This document shows, piece by piece, positions 22,831 to 36,370 of a stretch of 64,000 bases of DNA. The notes under the pieces were generated by a model. The model saw only the letters and a list, made by a program, of their open reading frames with translations, did no database searches and was not told where the DNA came from. Both the position numbers and the translations under genes were made by a program. This stretch comes from Balaenoptera acutorostrata (Eukaryota > Chordata > Mammalia > Artiodactyla > Balaenopteridae), in assembly GCF_949987535.1 (NCBI RefSeq), contig NC_080073.1, positions 23,990,116 through 24,054,115 of the forward strand, written 5' to 3'. Every line of letters starts with the position of its first letter. The first letter of the stretch is position 1.

Positions 22831-25286
22831 TTTTTAAGACTCAGTATCATGAATATTTTCTCCAACTTTAAACATTTAAATAAATATGGTTTAAGTCATA
22901 ATTAGCCTTCCCTGATATTGTGTATTTAGGCTTTTTCTTAAACTGTGGTAAACATCCTTATACATATATGTTTATACATCTCTTATTTCCTTAGGATGAG
23001 TTAAATCTAAGTTGCTCTGGATATGCAAGTTCTTAAGACTTGGCACTGCTGTTCCTAAGAGACCACAGATTTAAGATTTACATGTGAAATTTTGCCTGTT
23101 TTCCCTTCACAAACCTGAGATTGCTATCTTTCTCTAACCATACACCAGTTTAATACGTGGAAATGGCATTGGATTACTTTAATCTGTGTTTCTTCGGTTG
23201 GCGAGGCTGCAGATCTTTGCCGGTGTTACCCATGGACACTTCCTTTTTTTAAGTTTCCTTCTTTTTCTCAGGCTCTGTTAGCCAAATAAATTCTCTTAGT
23301 TCCCTCAACTGTGAACTTTGGGCTCGGACACACATCCATATCCCTAATACTTCGAGATGATGTGTTTCTGAGAGCGTGAAAAGCCTCCCCCGGCCCCAGG
23401 CGTAATTGCCTAGAAAACTGCTTCTGTATGGGTGTGTCAATTTCCTATTTCAGTTTTGCGTCTGAACTAGGAAATGTCTGTGTGTTCTTCTTAGATCAGA
23501 GTTGATTGTGCGTCCCAGAGGGGGATGTCACAGTGGCTTTGTGGGTCCCCAGAAGTCGCCCCGGCCTGCCACCGTGCCTGCAGAGCCAGCCCGCCTATGC
23601 CCAGCCCAACCCACCCCATCTGTGGCCGGCATGCCTGGCACCTCCAGCTGGTAGGAATCAGAGCAGATTAGCGTGGCGGAGAACCCTTCAGGAACAGCTT
23701 CCAGCAAATGGAAATTATTTTAAAACAAATTGATGTGGTTTTTCTGTCAAACCTACTTGGAGAATAAACAAGGTTGGACTGTAAGCGGCTTCCCTTCCAC
23801 AAACGAGCCCGTGTTTAGAATGTGGCTTTCGGCAAAGTAAACATGGTCTCGAAAGTGAGTTGTCCTGGTGTGTGTCTGATTTGAAAAGTAAAAGTAATGC
23901 CCTCCCCAGCATCCTTGTAGACCGCCTGATGGCCCTTGGGACGTCCCTTCTCGCTCATCTGTCTTCCTGCCACAAATATCATGACTTCCTGGAAAGGTTT
24001 AAAAGGTAAGGAGTAATTTGGTGTTGAAAGGGAAAGAGATGCCAGGTTCACCTCTGTGGTTAAGATCAACATTTTAATCTTACCCCTTTGCCAGGAATAT
24101 CAAAAACATCTTGTGAAATACGTACCGCTGTATGAGTGTGAGCGCGTGGACACACGTACCCTTTGACCTGGGCATCTTTGAATTGTCTGTGCCTTACAAG
24201 GTAGTTCCTCCATCCCAGGGACAATGTCGGCTTTATTCAATTGGCCACAGCCTCCCTAGAAGGCGAAACAATGCTTTTAATGTTCTGATTATATATTAAT
24301 GAACAACCAGGCCAAGGGACCCTTGCCAAAAAAGCTACAAAGTGAGAAAGCCACCAATATCAGAGTGAACTTTGCACTCTGAAAGTGTGAATGATGTCGG
24401 GTGAAAGAAGTTTATTGCATAAGGGGAGCAACTGGAATCTCTTTGATGTTGGTTGGCATCCTGGCCCCATTAGACTTTTGGACTTCCCAGTTAACTGCAT
24501 GTTTGCTGGCGAGAGCTGGGCTGTGGTGTGGTACCTGCAGTCTAGGGGGACATGTTCTTGACCAGAAGGGACCCAGTACACCTGTGGGGGAAGGTGGGGA
24601 GGGCAGGGGATGTGGAGGTGTTGGCCATTTGCATCTGCTTTCAATCAGCGTCAACAAATTTTTAATATAAAACTGAAACGTATAGTCTCACACCCCCCCC
24701 CCAACTTTTCCTCTGGAAGGACTTTTCCCGAAATAGCATGCTTTTTTTCTAAAATCTGCCTGCCTAGACCACAGAAAGGGGTCAGATCTTAATCAGTTAG
24801 ATCTTAATCTAGCTAATTTATTTTCTCCCCATTGTGGTGACATTTCCTCCTGCCTCTGGTTTGTTCTTCATTTTTGAATGGCTGGCCGTCGGGAAAACCC
24901 TGCTTTCCACAACCTTATTAAATAATTACTCAAAAAAGAAGAAAAAAATGCTCTTTTGAAATCTTGAGAATTTGTTTTCTGCGGGAGGATAAACTCCAGC
25001 TGAGGTTTTCCACTTCTGACAGATTCGTGGGCAGAGCTATGGTCATGAGTGTAGTATAGTTTAGGAAGCAAGAAGGAGTTGATTGGGTGGAAGGGATTTT
25101 AGAGGTGGTATCATGCCTTTAGCATCTGAAATGTGGATATTTTGCCTGTTCCCCACTTCATTTATCTCGTAGCACTTAAAGGAAAAGGTTGTTTCTGCAT
25201 TTGTGTGGTAGAGAAGTAGCTAGGTGGCATTTTCAGTCTGGAATTTTGAAAGCCTGTTAAGGCAGAAGGTTTTGTGTTTTGTTTTT

Positions 25287-26480
25287 TATAACAGATTCAT
25301 TGAAATATAATTTAAATATCATAGAAGCCATCCTTTTAAACTGTGTGATTCAGGGTTTTTAGTATATTCACAGAGTTGTACAACCGTCACTACTAATTCT
25401 AGCACATCTTCATCACCGAGGGACAAAACCCTATTCCCTTAGCAGCCCCTGCCCACTCTTCCTTCTTCTCAACCCCTGGCAACATCTGCTTTCTGTCCCT
25501 CTGGATTTGCCTATTCTGGACACTTCATATAAATGGAATCATATGATAAGTGGCCTTTTGTGTCTGGCTTCTTTCACTTAGCGTAGTGTTTTCAGGGTTC
25601 TTCCATGTTGTAGCATGTATCAGCAGTTCTTTCCTTTTTAATGGCTGAATAATATTCCCTTGTATGGATAGACCACACTGGGTTTATCCACTCATAAGTT
25701 GATGGACTTTTTGGCTAATGTGAATAATGCTGCTATGAACATCGGTGTACAGCTTCTTGTATGAATGTGTGTTTTCATTTGTCTTGGGGAGATACCTAGG
25801 GCTGGAATTGCTGGGTCATATGGTAACTCTGTGTTTGAGAAGCTGCTAGGCTGTTTTGCACAGAAGCTGCACACCCCCTTTTGCAATTTCGTCAGCAGCA
25901 AATAAAGGTTCCCATTTCTCCTCAGACTCACCAGTACTTGTTATTGTCTGTCTGTTTAATTATAGCCATTCTGGTGGGTATGAAGTGGTATCTCCTTGTG
26001 GTTTTTGTTTTTGTTTTTTGTTTTTTTTTTAATTTATTTATTTATTTATTTATTTTTGGCTGTGCCGGGTCTTCGTTTCTGTGCGAGGGCTTTCTCTAGT
26101 TGCGGCGAGCGGGGGCCACTCTTCATCGCGGTGCGCGGGCCTCTCACTGTCGCGGCCTCTCCCATTGCGGAGCACAGGCTCCAGACGCGCAGGCTCAGTA
26201 GTTGTGGCTCACGGGCCCAGCCGCTCTGCGGCATGTGGGATCTTCCCGGACCGGGGCACGAACCCGTGTCCCCTGCATTGGCAGGCGGATTCCTAACCAC
26301 TGCGCCACCAGGGAAGCCCTCCTTGTGGTTTTGATTTGCATTTCCCTAATGACTAGTGATGCTGAGCATCTTTTCATGTGCGTCTTGGCCACTTGTATAT
26401 CTTCTTCGGAGAAATATTTATTCATTTTCTTTGCCGTTTTTTTTTCAGCTGTGTCATTTGTCCTTTTTGTTGAGTTGTAA
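25287..26480 (-). mobile_element. Old L1M 3' end, antisense, split by a SINE
   Basis: A long reversed L1 3' region: 'gaaatataatttaaatatca', 'tggcaacatctgctttctgt', 'gctgctatgaacatcggtgt', then after the SINE 'gatttgcatttccctaatga' and 'gtgatgctgagcatcttttc'. All frames are broken. The CHR SINE at 26005-26318 interrupts it. Confidence 0.88.
26005..26318 (-). mobile_element. CHR-type SINE nested in L1M
   Basis: Full-length reversed CHR SINE, with high CpG content for a repeat, suggesting limited decay. The target duplication CTCCTTGTGGTTTT appears at 25992-26005 and 26319-26332, cut from the host L1M. It is one of the cleanest clade markers in the window. Confidence 0.95.
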
Positions 26481-27539
26481 GCAGGACATGTTTTAAAAAG
26501 AGACAGATCATAACATTTTGGATGAATTGAATTCCCCAGATAGAGAAATTTCTCTGTCTTATGTTCCTTAGGTGAGCAGAATTTTATTTTTAAGATTTTA
26601 AAGACTTTTAAAATCTTCAGGTAGAAATATAACGTGCAGCACTTGCCTGGTTAATTTGCTTGACTCGTCTCCCTGTTTGTAACCCCAGGCGAAGGAGGAA
26701 ATGTGGCAGAACAGAACAATAGTTATTCCTGCAGCAAATCCAGATTTCAGACTCTCTGGGGGAGCTTACTTATCATGCCATGTTGGCCCCTGGGAGAATG
26801 GGAGAATTTGCCCTCCTGTAACCTAAGGAAATTTGCTGTGCACATGCATTTACAGCCAGGTCTGACCATTTTCTCTGCAGTTCCGCTGCTCCAGGGCACG
26901 GCTGCCTCTGCCGACAGAGCTTTGCAGCTATAAATTAGACAGAAATGTGGTCCTGAGGCTGTCCAAATGCAGGCAGGATAATTGCTCTGGACAGGTTTAC
27001 AATAGGGAGGTGTGAAGTGCTTGGTGGAGACCGGAAGCTGGGGGGAGGGCCCACATGTTGAACTTGGGCGGCTTCGGGGTGGTAGGCTGACACAGCTAAT
27101 TGAAAACTGTGGCCCTGGTGGCTTTTAATGAGAAAGGAAGCCGAGGCTTTGCAAGCGGTTTCCTTTACGGCGAGAAGCCAGAGGGAGAGCGGCTGGTGGG
27201 GTTACTCAGGGGGTCAGTACTGCACCTCTGCAGGCACTGGGAACCCTGGGCCTGGGTTAGAGGGCCCGATGGCCTGTTATTTGTTTTTCATTTCTTACTC
27301 CCTAGTTCCCTTCTAGGTGAGCGGAATGGAGAGAGGTGGGGGTCCCAGGTGGTGGTGTGGCACTTGAGAGAAGGCCGACAGGTACGCTTTGGGAAAAGCA
27401 TTGACAGTCCACCTTTGGCGATCCACCGATTTAGGTGGACTGGTCAGTGGACTGATTATTATTGAAATGGTAATGACATGGTGGCCTTCTGTTAGTCCTC
27501 CAGGGAGCCAGTAGGCATTTTCTGACTCTTCCATTGACC

Positions 27540-27625
27540 TTGGAGTCTGAATCTGTGGTGTCAGGGCCTGGGAATCTGCATTTTAAGTAGTTCTCCGGGG
27601 GACTTGGCTTTCAAGTGTGAAGTGT
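27540..27625 (+). mobile_element. MER20-like hAT relic (partial)
   Basis: The 'gggaatctgcattttaagta' then 'ctttcaagtgtgaa' order resembles the 3' half of MER20. Partial and old. Confidence 0.4.
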
Positions 27626-27789
27626 GAGGCTCGTTGCCCTGGACGGTGGGCTCCCTTAGGCTCAGCTTCACATCCCTGTGGTACCAGGTGCCTGTTCCCC
27701 TGTCTCCCGCCCTCCCTCCTGTGCCGTCTCTTGATACCAGGTGCCTTCTGAGCTCAGGTGACACGGGACTGGGTGTTCCCTTCACCAGC

Positions 27790-28095
27790 TGAGCCTTTTC
27801 CTCCCTTCAGGGCCTTTGCCTGTGCTCTCATCCCTGTGCCTTTTCTGCGTGACTTGTAGTATCGCTCTGGTCTCAGGTTGAACTGTTCCTCAGAGAGATC
27901 TCCCCAGACACCCGGGTGAGGGTGGCCGAGGTCTTGTTCCACGATGGCCTTTGGTACGCACCTCTGGTTACTCGCTCAGCATCCGTCTTCCCCTCCTGGT
28001 TGTACACTCCTTGAGGGTAGAGACCACTTTATTGCCGTGTGGTCCTGGAGTCCAGCCCCATTCCTGGTGCTTAATCAACTTGTGTGTGTTCATTC
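27790..28095 (-). repeat. L2 LINE relic
   Basis: 'cagggcctttgcctgtgctc', 'gttcctcagagagatctccc', 'tacactccttgagggtagag' and 'cctggtgcttaatcaa' are in the order of a reversed L2 3' end. Confidence 0.65.
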
Positions 28096-31000
28096 ATTTC
28101 CAAACCACGTGTGAATGACCACTGGCCTTTCTGCCATGCGGTATCATCCCAGGCACGGTTTCCCCATGCCCCTGAAACACATGTTGAAATAACCACAGAT
28201 TGGCCATTCTGTACTTCTGTCCCTGGGGGGTTAACCAGATGCCTTTTAAGGGCCAGCTGCTCCCACTGAAATTGCTGCTTATTAAAAACTAAAGCAAAAT
28301 ATAGATCCAGTTTTATTTATTTCAAACACTGTGGTAGCAACTTCCAGAAAGCCCTTTCAAAGGCGGGGTATGAAAGGTGTAGAGATTGTGGAGGCGATAG
28401 GCTCTTGAGATGTGTGGCGGTTAATGTGTAACCTCTTTAACAAGGATTATGTGGACGTCCATGTGGCCTTAGAGCCATCATGGGTTCATAAACCCAGGCG
28501 GTGGATCCCATGTTTATAGGAAGTTCATGGCTTTGCAGATAACACAGACCCCCAAGGTTTATTTCGCTGGGTTGAAAAGCAACCACCGCCAACCACTGGT
28601 AACCGCCCTGTCTCGCAGCAGGTTGGAGACACCCAGATAAGGGTCTGGAGAAGACTGCCCCTCTGCCCATTCTCAACACACACGCACATGATTTTAGAGA
28701 GAGAGTGAAGTTAAGTGAGATCAAGAGAGGTGGAAAGAGTAAGGTCTGAGGGGAGAGGGAATCGGGCCCTCCTTTTTGGGTGGGTGATGGTCTGATCTGA
28801 GATCCAGGCAGCTTGCCTCTTGCATGAGTGTTATGCCACCGACCTCCTGCTGTTTCGTGCACTGACATTTTGGGGGAATTGTCCGTCTGGAGGGCCCAGA
28901 TTAGAAACGAGAGAGGGCATGCTTACAGTAAAGTCTTATCAGGAAACCAGGACTTTTGCTGTCCTGGATTTTCACGTTACTGGAATTGTCTAACTTCTCC
29001 GTGTAAGAGGAAAATAATTGCTGGGGTTTGGGTAACATGTGAGCCAGTGGCTAAGCGACCCAGGTAGTGGTGTATCTGCCTTCACACGTAAGCTTTTGAA
29101 GTGCTACCTACTCCTAATGGCAACAGAAGCCATCAGTTAAATAAACCAGCTGTTAAGAGGAAGAACAGGAGTGTTTGCACAAACCACCTTTAAATTTTCT
29201 GATCCTTGATGAATGTCAGTTGGTTGTGAATTATTAACCTCAGTGTGCGTGAGGAAATACTGGGCGCTTAAGTGTCCTGTATATTTTTATGTAAGAAAAA
29301 AATGAAACTGACCACACCCTCAGCTGCTGCCATTTGGTGCTCAGCGCCGGCCTGCTTTCACTCAGCAGGCATATTTAAAGCAGAGGTAGGAATGTTGGCC
29401 CCTCATAGACCACACGTGCGTCGTAGCTCATCACTTGCCATCACACTTTTGCTCAGGAAGGAACAGAACTGATTTGCAGCCTGTTGGCAGATATAAGTCT
29501 GATGATCCTTAGTGAGCTGCGTGGAGTGTGCAGATACTAGTGAGGGGGTTGGTAGGGCTACCCATCTAGCTGGGAAGCATCGTGTGGATGGGATCAGAAA
29601 AGTAGACTTAGTGAATCATGGGAAGCTGGCTTGAGAAGTCTTTTCACTCCCCAGCAGCTTTGCAAGAGGGCTTTGAGGCAGGTTCTTTAATTTGTCACCG
29701 GAGAGAGAGCCATCTTTCTCCAGTGCCTCAGTTTCGTTGGCGTGAAAGCCTGAAGTCGGCCTGCCCCACAAGGCCACAGCAGCGAGTCTCCTTGGAAGAA
29801 GCCAACACAGCCAACAGAGGGAGCTACAGCTCAGCGTCCTTTGCAGGAAGGCGACTTCAGGACTTTGAGTGGTGGGGAGAGACTTGGAGGAATCCATTTG
29901 TGAACCTGGTTTCCACGATGCACAGCTCTTTTCAGGGGGTCCTAAGGGCCTCCTAACCTTGATATTAATGGACTAGTTCTCTCTTCTGACTTCTACCTGG
30001 GAAGGGGGACTGTGTATAGGCCTTTATCTGGAGGGAAGGGGAGGCTAAGGGAGAAAGACTCCTTAAAGGGTGAGAAGGAGGGAGTCTGGGAGAAATCGGA
30101 GCTGAGCAAAGAGGGCTCTTGAAATAGCACATGGCTTCCCTTTCAGCTGCACGTACCTTTGGGTATCGGTTGCTGGATTAATCCTGCAGTGTAAGTCACA
30201 CCTAGAAATGCCCAGGTGTGGTTCTGGGGGTTCAGTTCCTTTACTGCAAGGCCTAAGCTTTGTTCATTTCCAGGGCAGAAAACATGCATGCCACGGGGAG
30301 GGAGAAAGCAGGCGCTTTGTTTCACTTCCCTGTCTCTTTATTGTCTCCGGGGCAAGGCCATTTGATATTGGCAGCTCTGAAACACATTGAGCGCTTTATT
30401 CTCGAGCTGCTGGGATTATGGCTGACATAGACCGTGGGCCCCGCCGCCAGCCTCCTCTATGGCAGTGGAAGAAAAGAAATTGAAGCTGTAAATGAATCTC
30501 TGTTTGGGGGTTTTGTAGTGACAAATTACCTGAATGAGTGAACTGAAAAAGTGCCCGGTTTCTACCATGGTGAATACCTAGGCCTTAGATAAATATTGAC
30601 ACCAGCAGTGTGGCAGGCCTACCATTTGTCCCATGCCCCTGGGAAGAAAGGATCTTTTCTGAGGCACTTGTGACCTTCTAACCCACCCCGGCGAGTTTGT
30701 GCAGGTGCTTTTCTGCAGGAGCTCTCTGGGTCTGAGAGCGTGGGTGGTTTTCTCCCCGTGCTCGGGCAAGAGTAAGCCTCACCGAAGCCAAACCCGCCTC
30801 GGCTTATGGACCAGGGCTGGAGTTTGCCACAGGTGAACGGAGTTGCCAGCACAGTTTTGCAGAGTCATGCTTGTGTGGCTGTGCAGACCCGACCTGGGAT
30901 GGGAGCACCTTTTATTTGCTGTGACAGTCTTCCAGTGGGAGGGAGTGAGGAGACAGGAAAGCCAGTCTGCAGAGTCTGACCTGGAGGACAGATTGGGTCT

Positions 31001-31268
31001 CATCACTGAATGCCTTAATTGCACAAACTCTGCCACACTCCAAACTGTACTTTGTTTGATTCCCTGTATCTCAGTGCGTAGAACCCAACTGGCTTGTAAC
31101 TGAAGAGGGTTTCGGATGCCAGTTTTGTTAGTGTGAAGTCTGCAGGAGCAAGTCAGCCTCTCCCCACCAGAGTGATGGAGTCGGTTGACCAGGGCAAGTT
31201 GAGCAGAGACCATGACCAGTTCGAATTGGATTACATCACCTTTAAAAAGGAGTGATGATGGAAGCTGG

Positions 31269-31269
31269 G

Positions 31270-31304
<35 letters not shown>

Positions 31305-31316
31305 GTATGTGTGTGT
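31269..31316. repeat. (TG)n/(TATG)n microsatellite
   Basis: Compound TG and GTAT repeat of about 48 bp, likely polymorphic. It creates a spurious His/Thr-repeat ORF on the minus strand. Confidence 0.95.
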
Positions 31317-34300
31317 TCAACAGGTAACAAGTGTTAGACAAAGAAGTGCTGGCTGTTCCTAGGGCAGCTGCCTCTCTGTAGCTGATGTCAGGGAGGTCTG
31401 GGTTTGGTAGGACCACGGGCCTTTGATTTCCTGCTGAGATGGGAATTGAATGGCTTTTGTCTCCCTAGCACTCACAGAGGTCCACCTGGTGTTTCTGAGG
31501 TCTCTCCAGCCTGTAACTGGGACTCCAAAGGGAGTTACTTGTGAATGACTTTTGGTAGAGCTTTTAATTGATTTTGCTGGTGATTTACTTTAAAAACGGA
31601 CTCACATCTTGTAGATACCAGTGGTCATTATTTGGTTGAGGTATAATTTAGCAGAATGTACTGTTAGGATCCAACCTTTAAGACACATCTTTGGGAGTAA
31701 ATGACCTGGAACTACAGACTCTCAAGAGGCAGGGTGGTGGCGGGGAGGGTGTGGCTATGAGGAGCTAGGTGTTAGGATGCCCTGGGCCCCTGCGAATGTT
31801 GATGGACCACATGGAAGAGGGAAAGCAACCTTTTTAGAAGTCTTGATGAATGATTAAAAAAAAGAAGAAGCAACAAAAGTGTATTGCAGCTCTGTCATTT
31901 TCACCACCAGTTTTCCATTCGACGTAGTAAAAGTTTAGTATGTCCCGGGTGCAGGTCACAGGCGTCATCTGATGCTTTGTGTCTGTAATTTCAGTGAAGA
32001 GGAAGGCCCTGTATTGCAACAGCAGAAAGCACTCTGTGCCAAAGCTGTGCTGAAATACCACCTGGCTGTCCCACCTTGACTTACTTAGCATCTACTCGGC
32101 TGTTTCAACAACCAAAACCAGAGAAGTCACCATGGCCTCAGGACAACGATGTGGATGGGCTTTTAATTTTATGGTGTTTTCGTGACGTGTGAGCATCATA
32201 GAAAGAAAAATTTTGGTTTCAGCTGAGCATTTGATGACACACATAAACTTTAAAAAGCCCAGTGGAAAAATTGACAGAACAAGATCCCAAGTCGATAAGC
32301 TAGCTAATAAAGTCAGCACCTTCACTGTTAGACAGGAGGCTGACCTTTCCAAACTGCGTTTTCTTTAAAATACTTAGCTCAAGTCCCTTGCATGCCTCCC
32401 TTGTAATACAGCTGATGTGTTCTCGAAAAATTGTGGGTAAATTCAGTTTTTGAATTTGGCAGACTTCATATCAGGGATCTGTTCTCTGTATTTGAGTCAT
32501 CTTCATTTTTAGGTTGGGAGGTAGCTGGGAAAAGATGGGAGGATAAACCGAGAAGATAATATTTGACTGTTTGAAACCTAGAAGAAGGTATAGAAAACCA
32601 AGAAGAGAATGTTCGGTGATACTTGTGGGAACCTTGCGCTTAATCTGCTTGTAATGCAGAGTATCGTGGTAAATGCAAGTAAACCTAGATTTTTATGTTA
32701 GCTTTGTAGATTGTGGGTGCTTGGGCTTTGCACAGGCACACAGAGATGCCTGAGACGTTAGTGAATGCTGGGTGTGATTTCAGTTGGAAAAATAAAAGAT
32801 GCATGTAAATTCCAATGGAAGCTGATAGGGCATTCCAGAGCACACCCCTAGGAACTTCTGGCTTTTCAAAAAGGGTTTTCCTTATGAGCAGCTCTATTCT
32901 GGGAAGGTAGTTATGCCCACTTAGGTCATTTGTCCCTTAAAATTTTTTGTGTGGGAGTGGGAAAGAGATGCTGATAAAACTAAGGTAACCTGTTACTTGT
33001 AGAGATGTATTTGCTTTTAAAAAAAGTCTTTCATTTCCTTCTTCCTCCCCTTTAAGGGGGACAATTAGGCAAATTATCATATATTGCCCTTTTGTAACCC
33101 AGAAGTATATTTGCCTAAAATCACTCTTCTAAATACTTTTTTTAAACAACATCAACAAACTCTGATCATCACATGTGCAAAGTTTAATTTTCATCTTTTG
33201 GTGTACATTTCTGTTACATGAGGTTTGTGTACTACTATTTTTTGTTGATTGGATTACGTTAGAGAGTGAATTTTAAGAAATGAGGGTTAAAAAAGCATAG
33301 AATGAATGCCTTAATCCTTTCCTGGTTCTAGGAAACATCTAGACAAGAGTGTTTAGAATGGCGTGTAATGACTCAGATGGTGGGAAGGAGTTTTTTTGTT
33401 TGTTTGTTTGTTCTTAATATTTCAGTGTGTGTCTCTTGTACTCAGGGGAAGTAATCCATTATTGGAGGTTTCATTTCTGAAGAATCTTGAGTCACTGATA
33501 TAGAATTTCTTTATCCCTTTATCCCAATGAAATCCTCAGTTGTAGCTTCTGCCAGCAAGACAGGCTCGGAATCTGGCCACCCTGTTCTTGCGACCAGGAG
33601 TACTTTTTATGGGGCCGTGTTAAAATAGTTATTTCCCTCTCTGACGGTCACATTGCTCTCAGGGCCCTTAGGTGGGGGCATGAAGTGTGGGCAGTCACTC
33701 AATGTTCAGTGGAGAAGCATTTCAGTGTGTTGGAAAAGGAAATTGATCACAGTATCATTTACGGTTGGTGGTTATGCCAACGTTGACACAGTTAAATTCT
33801 GTTGCGTGACGCATTCAGTCAAAGAACGGTTCCTAAGGTGTTAGTAGTTTGCATCTTGCGTAGGTCAACCCAAAGTTAATGAATTTCAGACCCCCATCAC
33901 GGTTTTACTAAACACCCTGTATTTTGCAGTGGTTGATTCCATTGGAAAATAATGTCCTGAAAGTGGATATTTGTAGGGACAGAGGGGTACAGGTGGAGGT
34001 GTTAGGACAGGAAGACAGTAATCTGTGACCAGAGGGGCACTGGTGGACTCTACAAAGCACTTGACAAACCAAGGATTCCAAATTTATCCACTGGATTAAT
34101 GTGTCCCTCACGTCCTGTCCCGTTTGCCCGACTTGTTTTAACTACAACAGAAGCAAGAGCCTCCGTTTCCTGCCTCAGTAGAGCATGGTTTTCATTTAGG
34201 AAAATCCTCCTCCATTTTTTTTTTAACTGAAGACACTCCAGCCTCTAAGTGTGTCGCTGGAGGTGAGCACGCATTCTTGGCGCACGTCTGTCCCCTTTGG

Positions 34301-35742
34301 GCCCTGATTGATGAGCCCTCTTCTCTCACTGGAGCCCCTAGCGCCTTAGGACAAGGAGAGGTTGGTAAGGGTGGGAGCACCTGCATCTGAGGCATCACCA
34401 CCCTCTGCTGTGCGGAGTGGCTGGGCTTGAGGAGGGAAGGATTCAGCTGTGTGCGGGATGGTGCTGGGCAAGGGGCTGATGACTTTGGAAAGCCCTAGAG
34501 AGCTTATGGACCGTCTGAAAGGGCGAATTGGTGATCCCTCTTCAGAGGTGATAAAGTAGAGAGTAGGTGACCAGACTCCTGTCCCCTCGCCTCCCCCTCC
34601 CCATTTCCAAGTCTCTGCAAAGCCACTTCTCTAATAGCAAAGCCAAATGATGGCTGTAGGTGCCTCTTCCCTGCTGGGGTGGTCCTGGGGGGGCGGTCTC
34701 TTTGTGACAGGTGTGTGGGAGGCTCAGCCTGTGGCCAGCAGCTATTCTCTGCCTAAATTCTCTTTGTTTGTAAGGTTCCCCCCCCCCCCCGCCCCCAAAC
34801 TGCAGAGCTGCGGCCGCCGCAGCGGCTGGAGTACCTCTTCTTAATGAAGTTAGTTAATCGTTAAGGGTCCGTGATGCACAGACCATATTTAATGAATGAC
34901 TGTGGTGGGAAATTTGTGGGCTTCTCCCTCCTACATCCTCCACAATCAAACATGAGACTGCTTAAGTAAGAAAGCCTTATCATATCCAGTTACTTTGTCT
35001 CTCTTTAGCCAAACTAAGATTTGGGCAGGAAAAACAGATCCGAAGGTCTCCTGTTTTAAGGGCTGTTGTGGAAAGCAAAAGCTGATTACTTTCAGTGGTG
35101 CTGGGCCTCTTGAGTGTTTGGCTCAAAACTTGAAGTCGATGAACAAGGAGATATTCTGTTCCTGTGGGGATCAGCTTTAATGACCCTGTAGATTAACGTT
35201 CATGGTGGACCTGGCACTGGGGTTTGCTAAGGTTTGTATAACCCTTGACTTAACTGCCTGCTAGGTTGTATATCTGACAACGTGGGGCTACTCTTCGCGA
35301 CTTTACCCTAAAACAATTCCTGTCTTGCCCCTCTCCTTTCTAGGAGGTCCTGACTTGGCTTTGTTTTTTTTTGTTTTGTTTTGTTTTTTTTAAGATTCAT
35401 GCCTTCCATGCCTTATTGTACCATTCTGGCCTTGTTTCCTGAAACACTTCCTTAAAAACCATGCTGTTCTTCTACTGTTCTTCCAGGCTTAGCTAAGGTC
35501 TTGCGTTTTCTGATAATCCTTCCTCATCGCAGTTGATCTTCCCTGCTCTGCGCATCACCTGGACTCAGTGGTATCCACACCAGCAGAACAAACTCAGATG
35601 CTTGCAGGGCCAGGGAGATACTGCAAATGAGTGAAGAGGTCCTGGGGGAGACAGTAGGAGTGGTGTGAGGTCTGTGGTCAGCCGGGGTCCTTGCTAAATA
35701 AATATAGCTGATTGTGCTGTCAGCGTGCTGGCCCCGTGATGA

Positions 35743-36045
35743 CAGGCATACCACATTCTATTGCATTTCGCTTTATTGCATTTTTTTACAAATCGAAGGT
35801 TTGTGGCAACCCTGCATCGAAGTCTGTTGGCGCCATTTTTCTAACAGCATTATTTTATAATTAAGGTATGTACATTCTTCTTTTGGACGTAATGCTGTTG
35901 CACACTTATGGATTACAGTATAGTGTAAAGACATAATTTTGTATGCCCTGGAAAACCAGAAAATTCATCCGATTTGCTGTATTGCGATATTCGCTTTATT
36001 GCGGTGGTCTGGAACCGAACCCACGGTATCTCTGAGGTATGCCTG
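35743..36045. mobile_element. Tigger1-type DNA transposon relic (internally deleted)
   Basis: Begins CAGGCATACC and ends GGTATGCCTG, with 'gctttattgcggtggtctgg' next to the right end. These are the terminal repeats of the pogo-like Tigger1 family. At 303 bp it lacks a transposase. The expected TA target duplication is not preserved. Confidence 0.85.
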
Positions 36046-36119
36046 TGATTTCAAGAGAAGCTGAAACTTTTTATTTTTTGCTAAAAACTTTAGGTCTCTC
36101 CAAACACTATTCACTCAGA

Positions 36120-36370
36120 AAGAAATTTCCCTGCGACCCACCTTTGGCCCAAGAGCTGCCAGTTTGCATCTCCTGGTCCATCATTCCCAAGATGCTTGCC
36201 CTGTCAGAGCCTTTGGCTGCAATTATTTGGTCCAGAGACTTATCTGACCAGTAGGTTGTAAACTCCTTAAGGTCAAGGACTAGATCTTATCCTGATCTGT
36301 ATTAGAATTTAACCTAAGTGCATTACAGATTGTAGACAAACACTCAGTAAATATTTGTCAAATTTGACAT
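36120..36370 (-). repeat. L2 LINE relic
   Basis: 'gtaggttgtaaactccttaa', 'ggtcaaggactagatcttat' and 'acactcagtaaatatttgtc' are L2 3'-end phrases in reverse orientation. Confidence 0.6.

Noticed and set aside
26005..26318. tRNA gene signal
   Set aside because: The tRNA-like box region belongs to the SINE head. No intact cloverleaf was seen, and the same sequence recurs at several sites.
26081..26334. ORFs within the SINE at 26 kb, repeated in similar form at 45 kb and 41 kb
   Set aside because: The recurring peptide is simply the translation of the CHR SINE.
30779..31330. 183-codon minus-strand ORF starting with His-Thr repeats
   Set aside because: The repeat comes from a TG microsatellite and the rest has no recognisable features.
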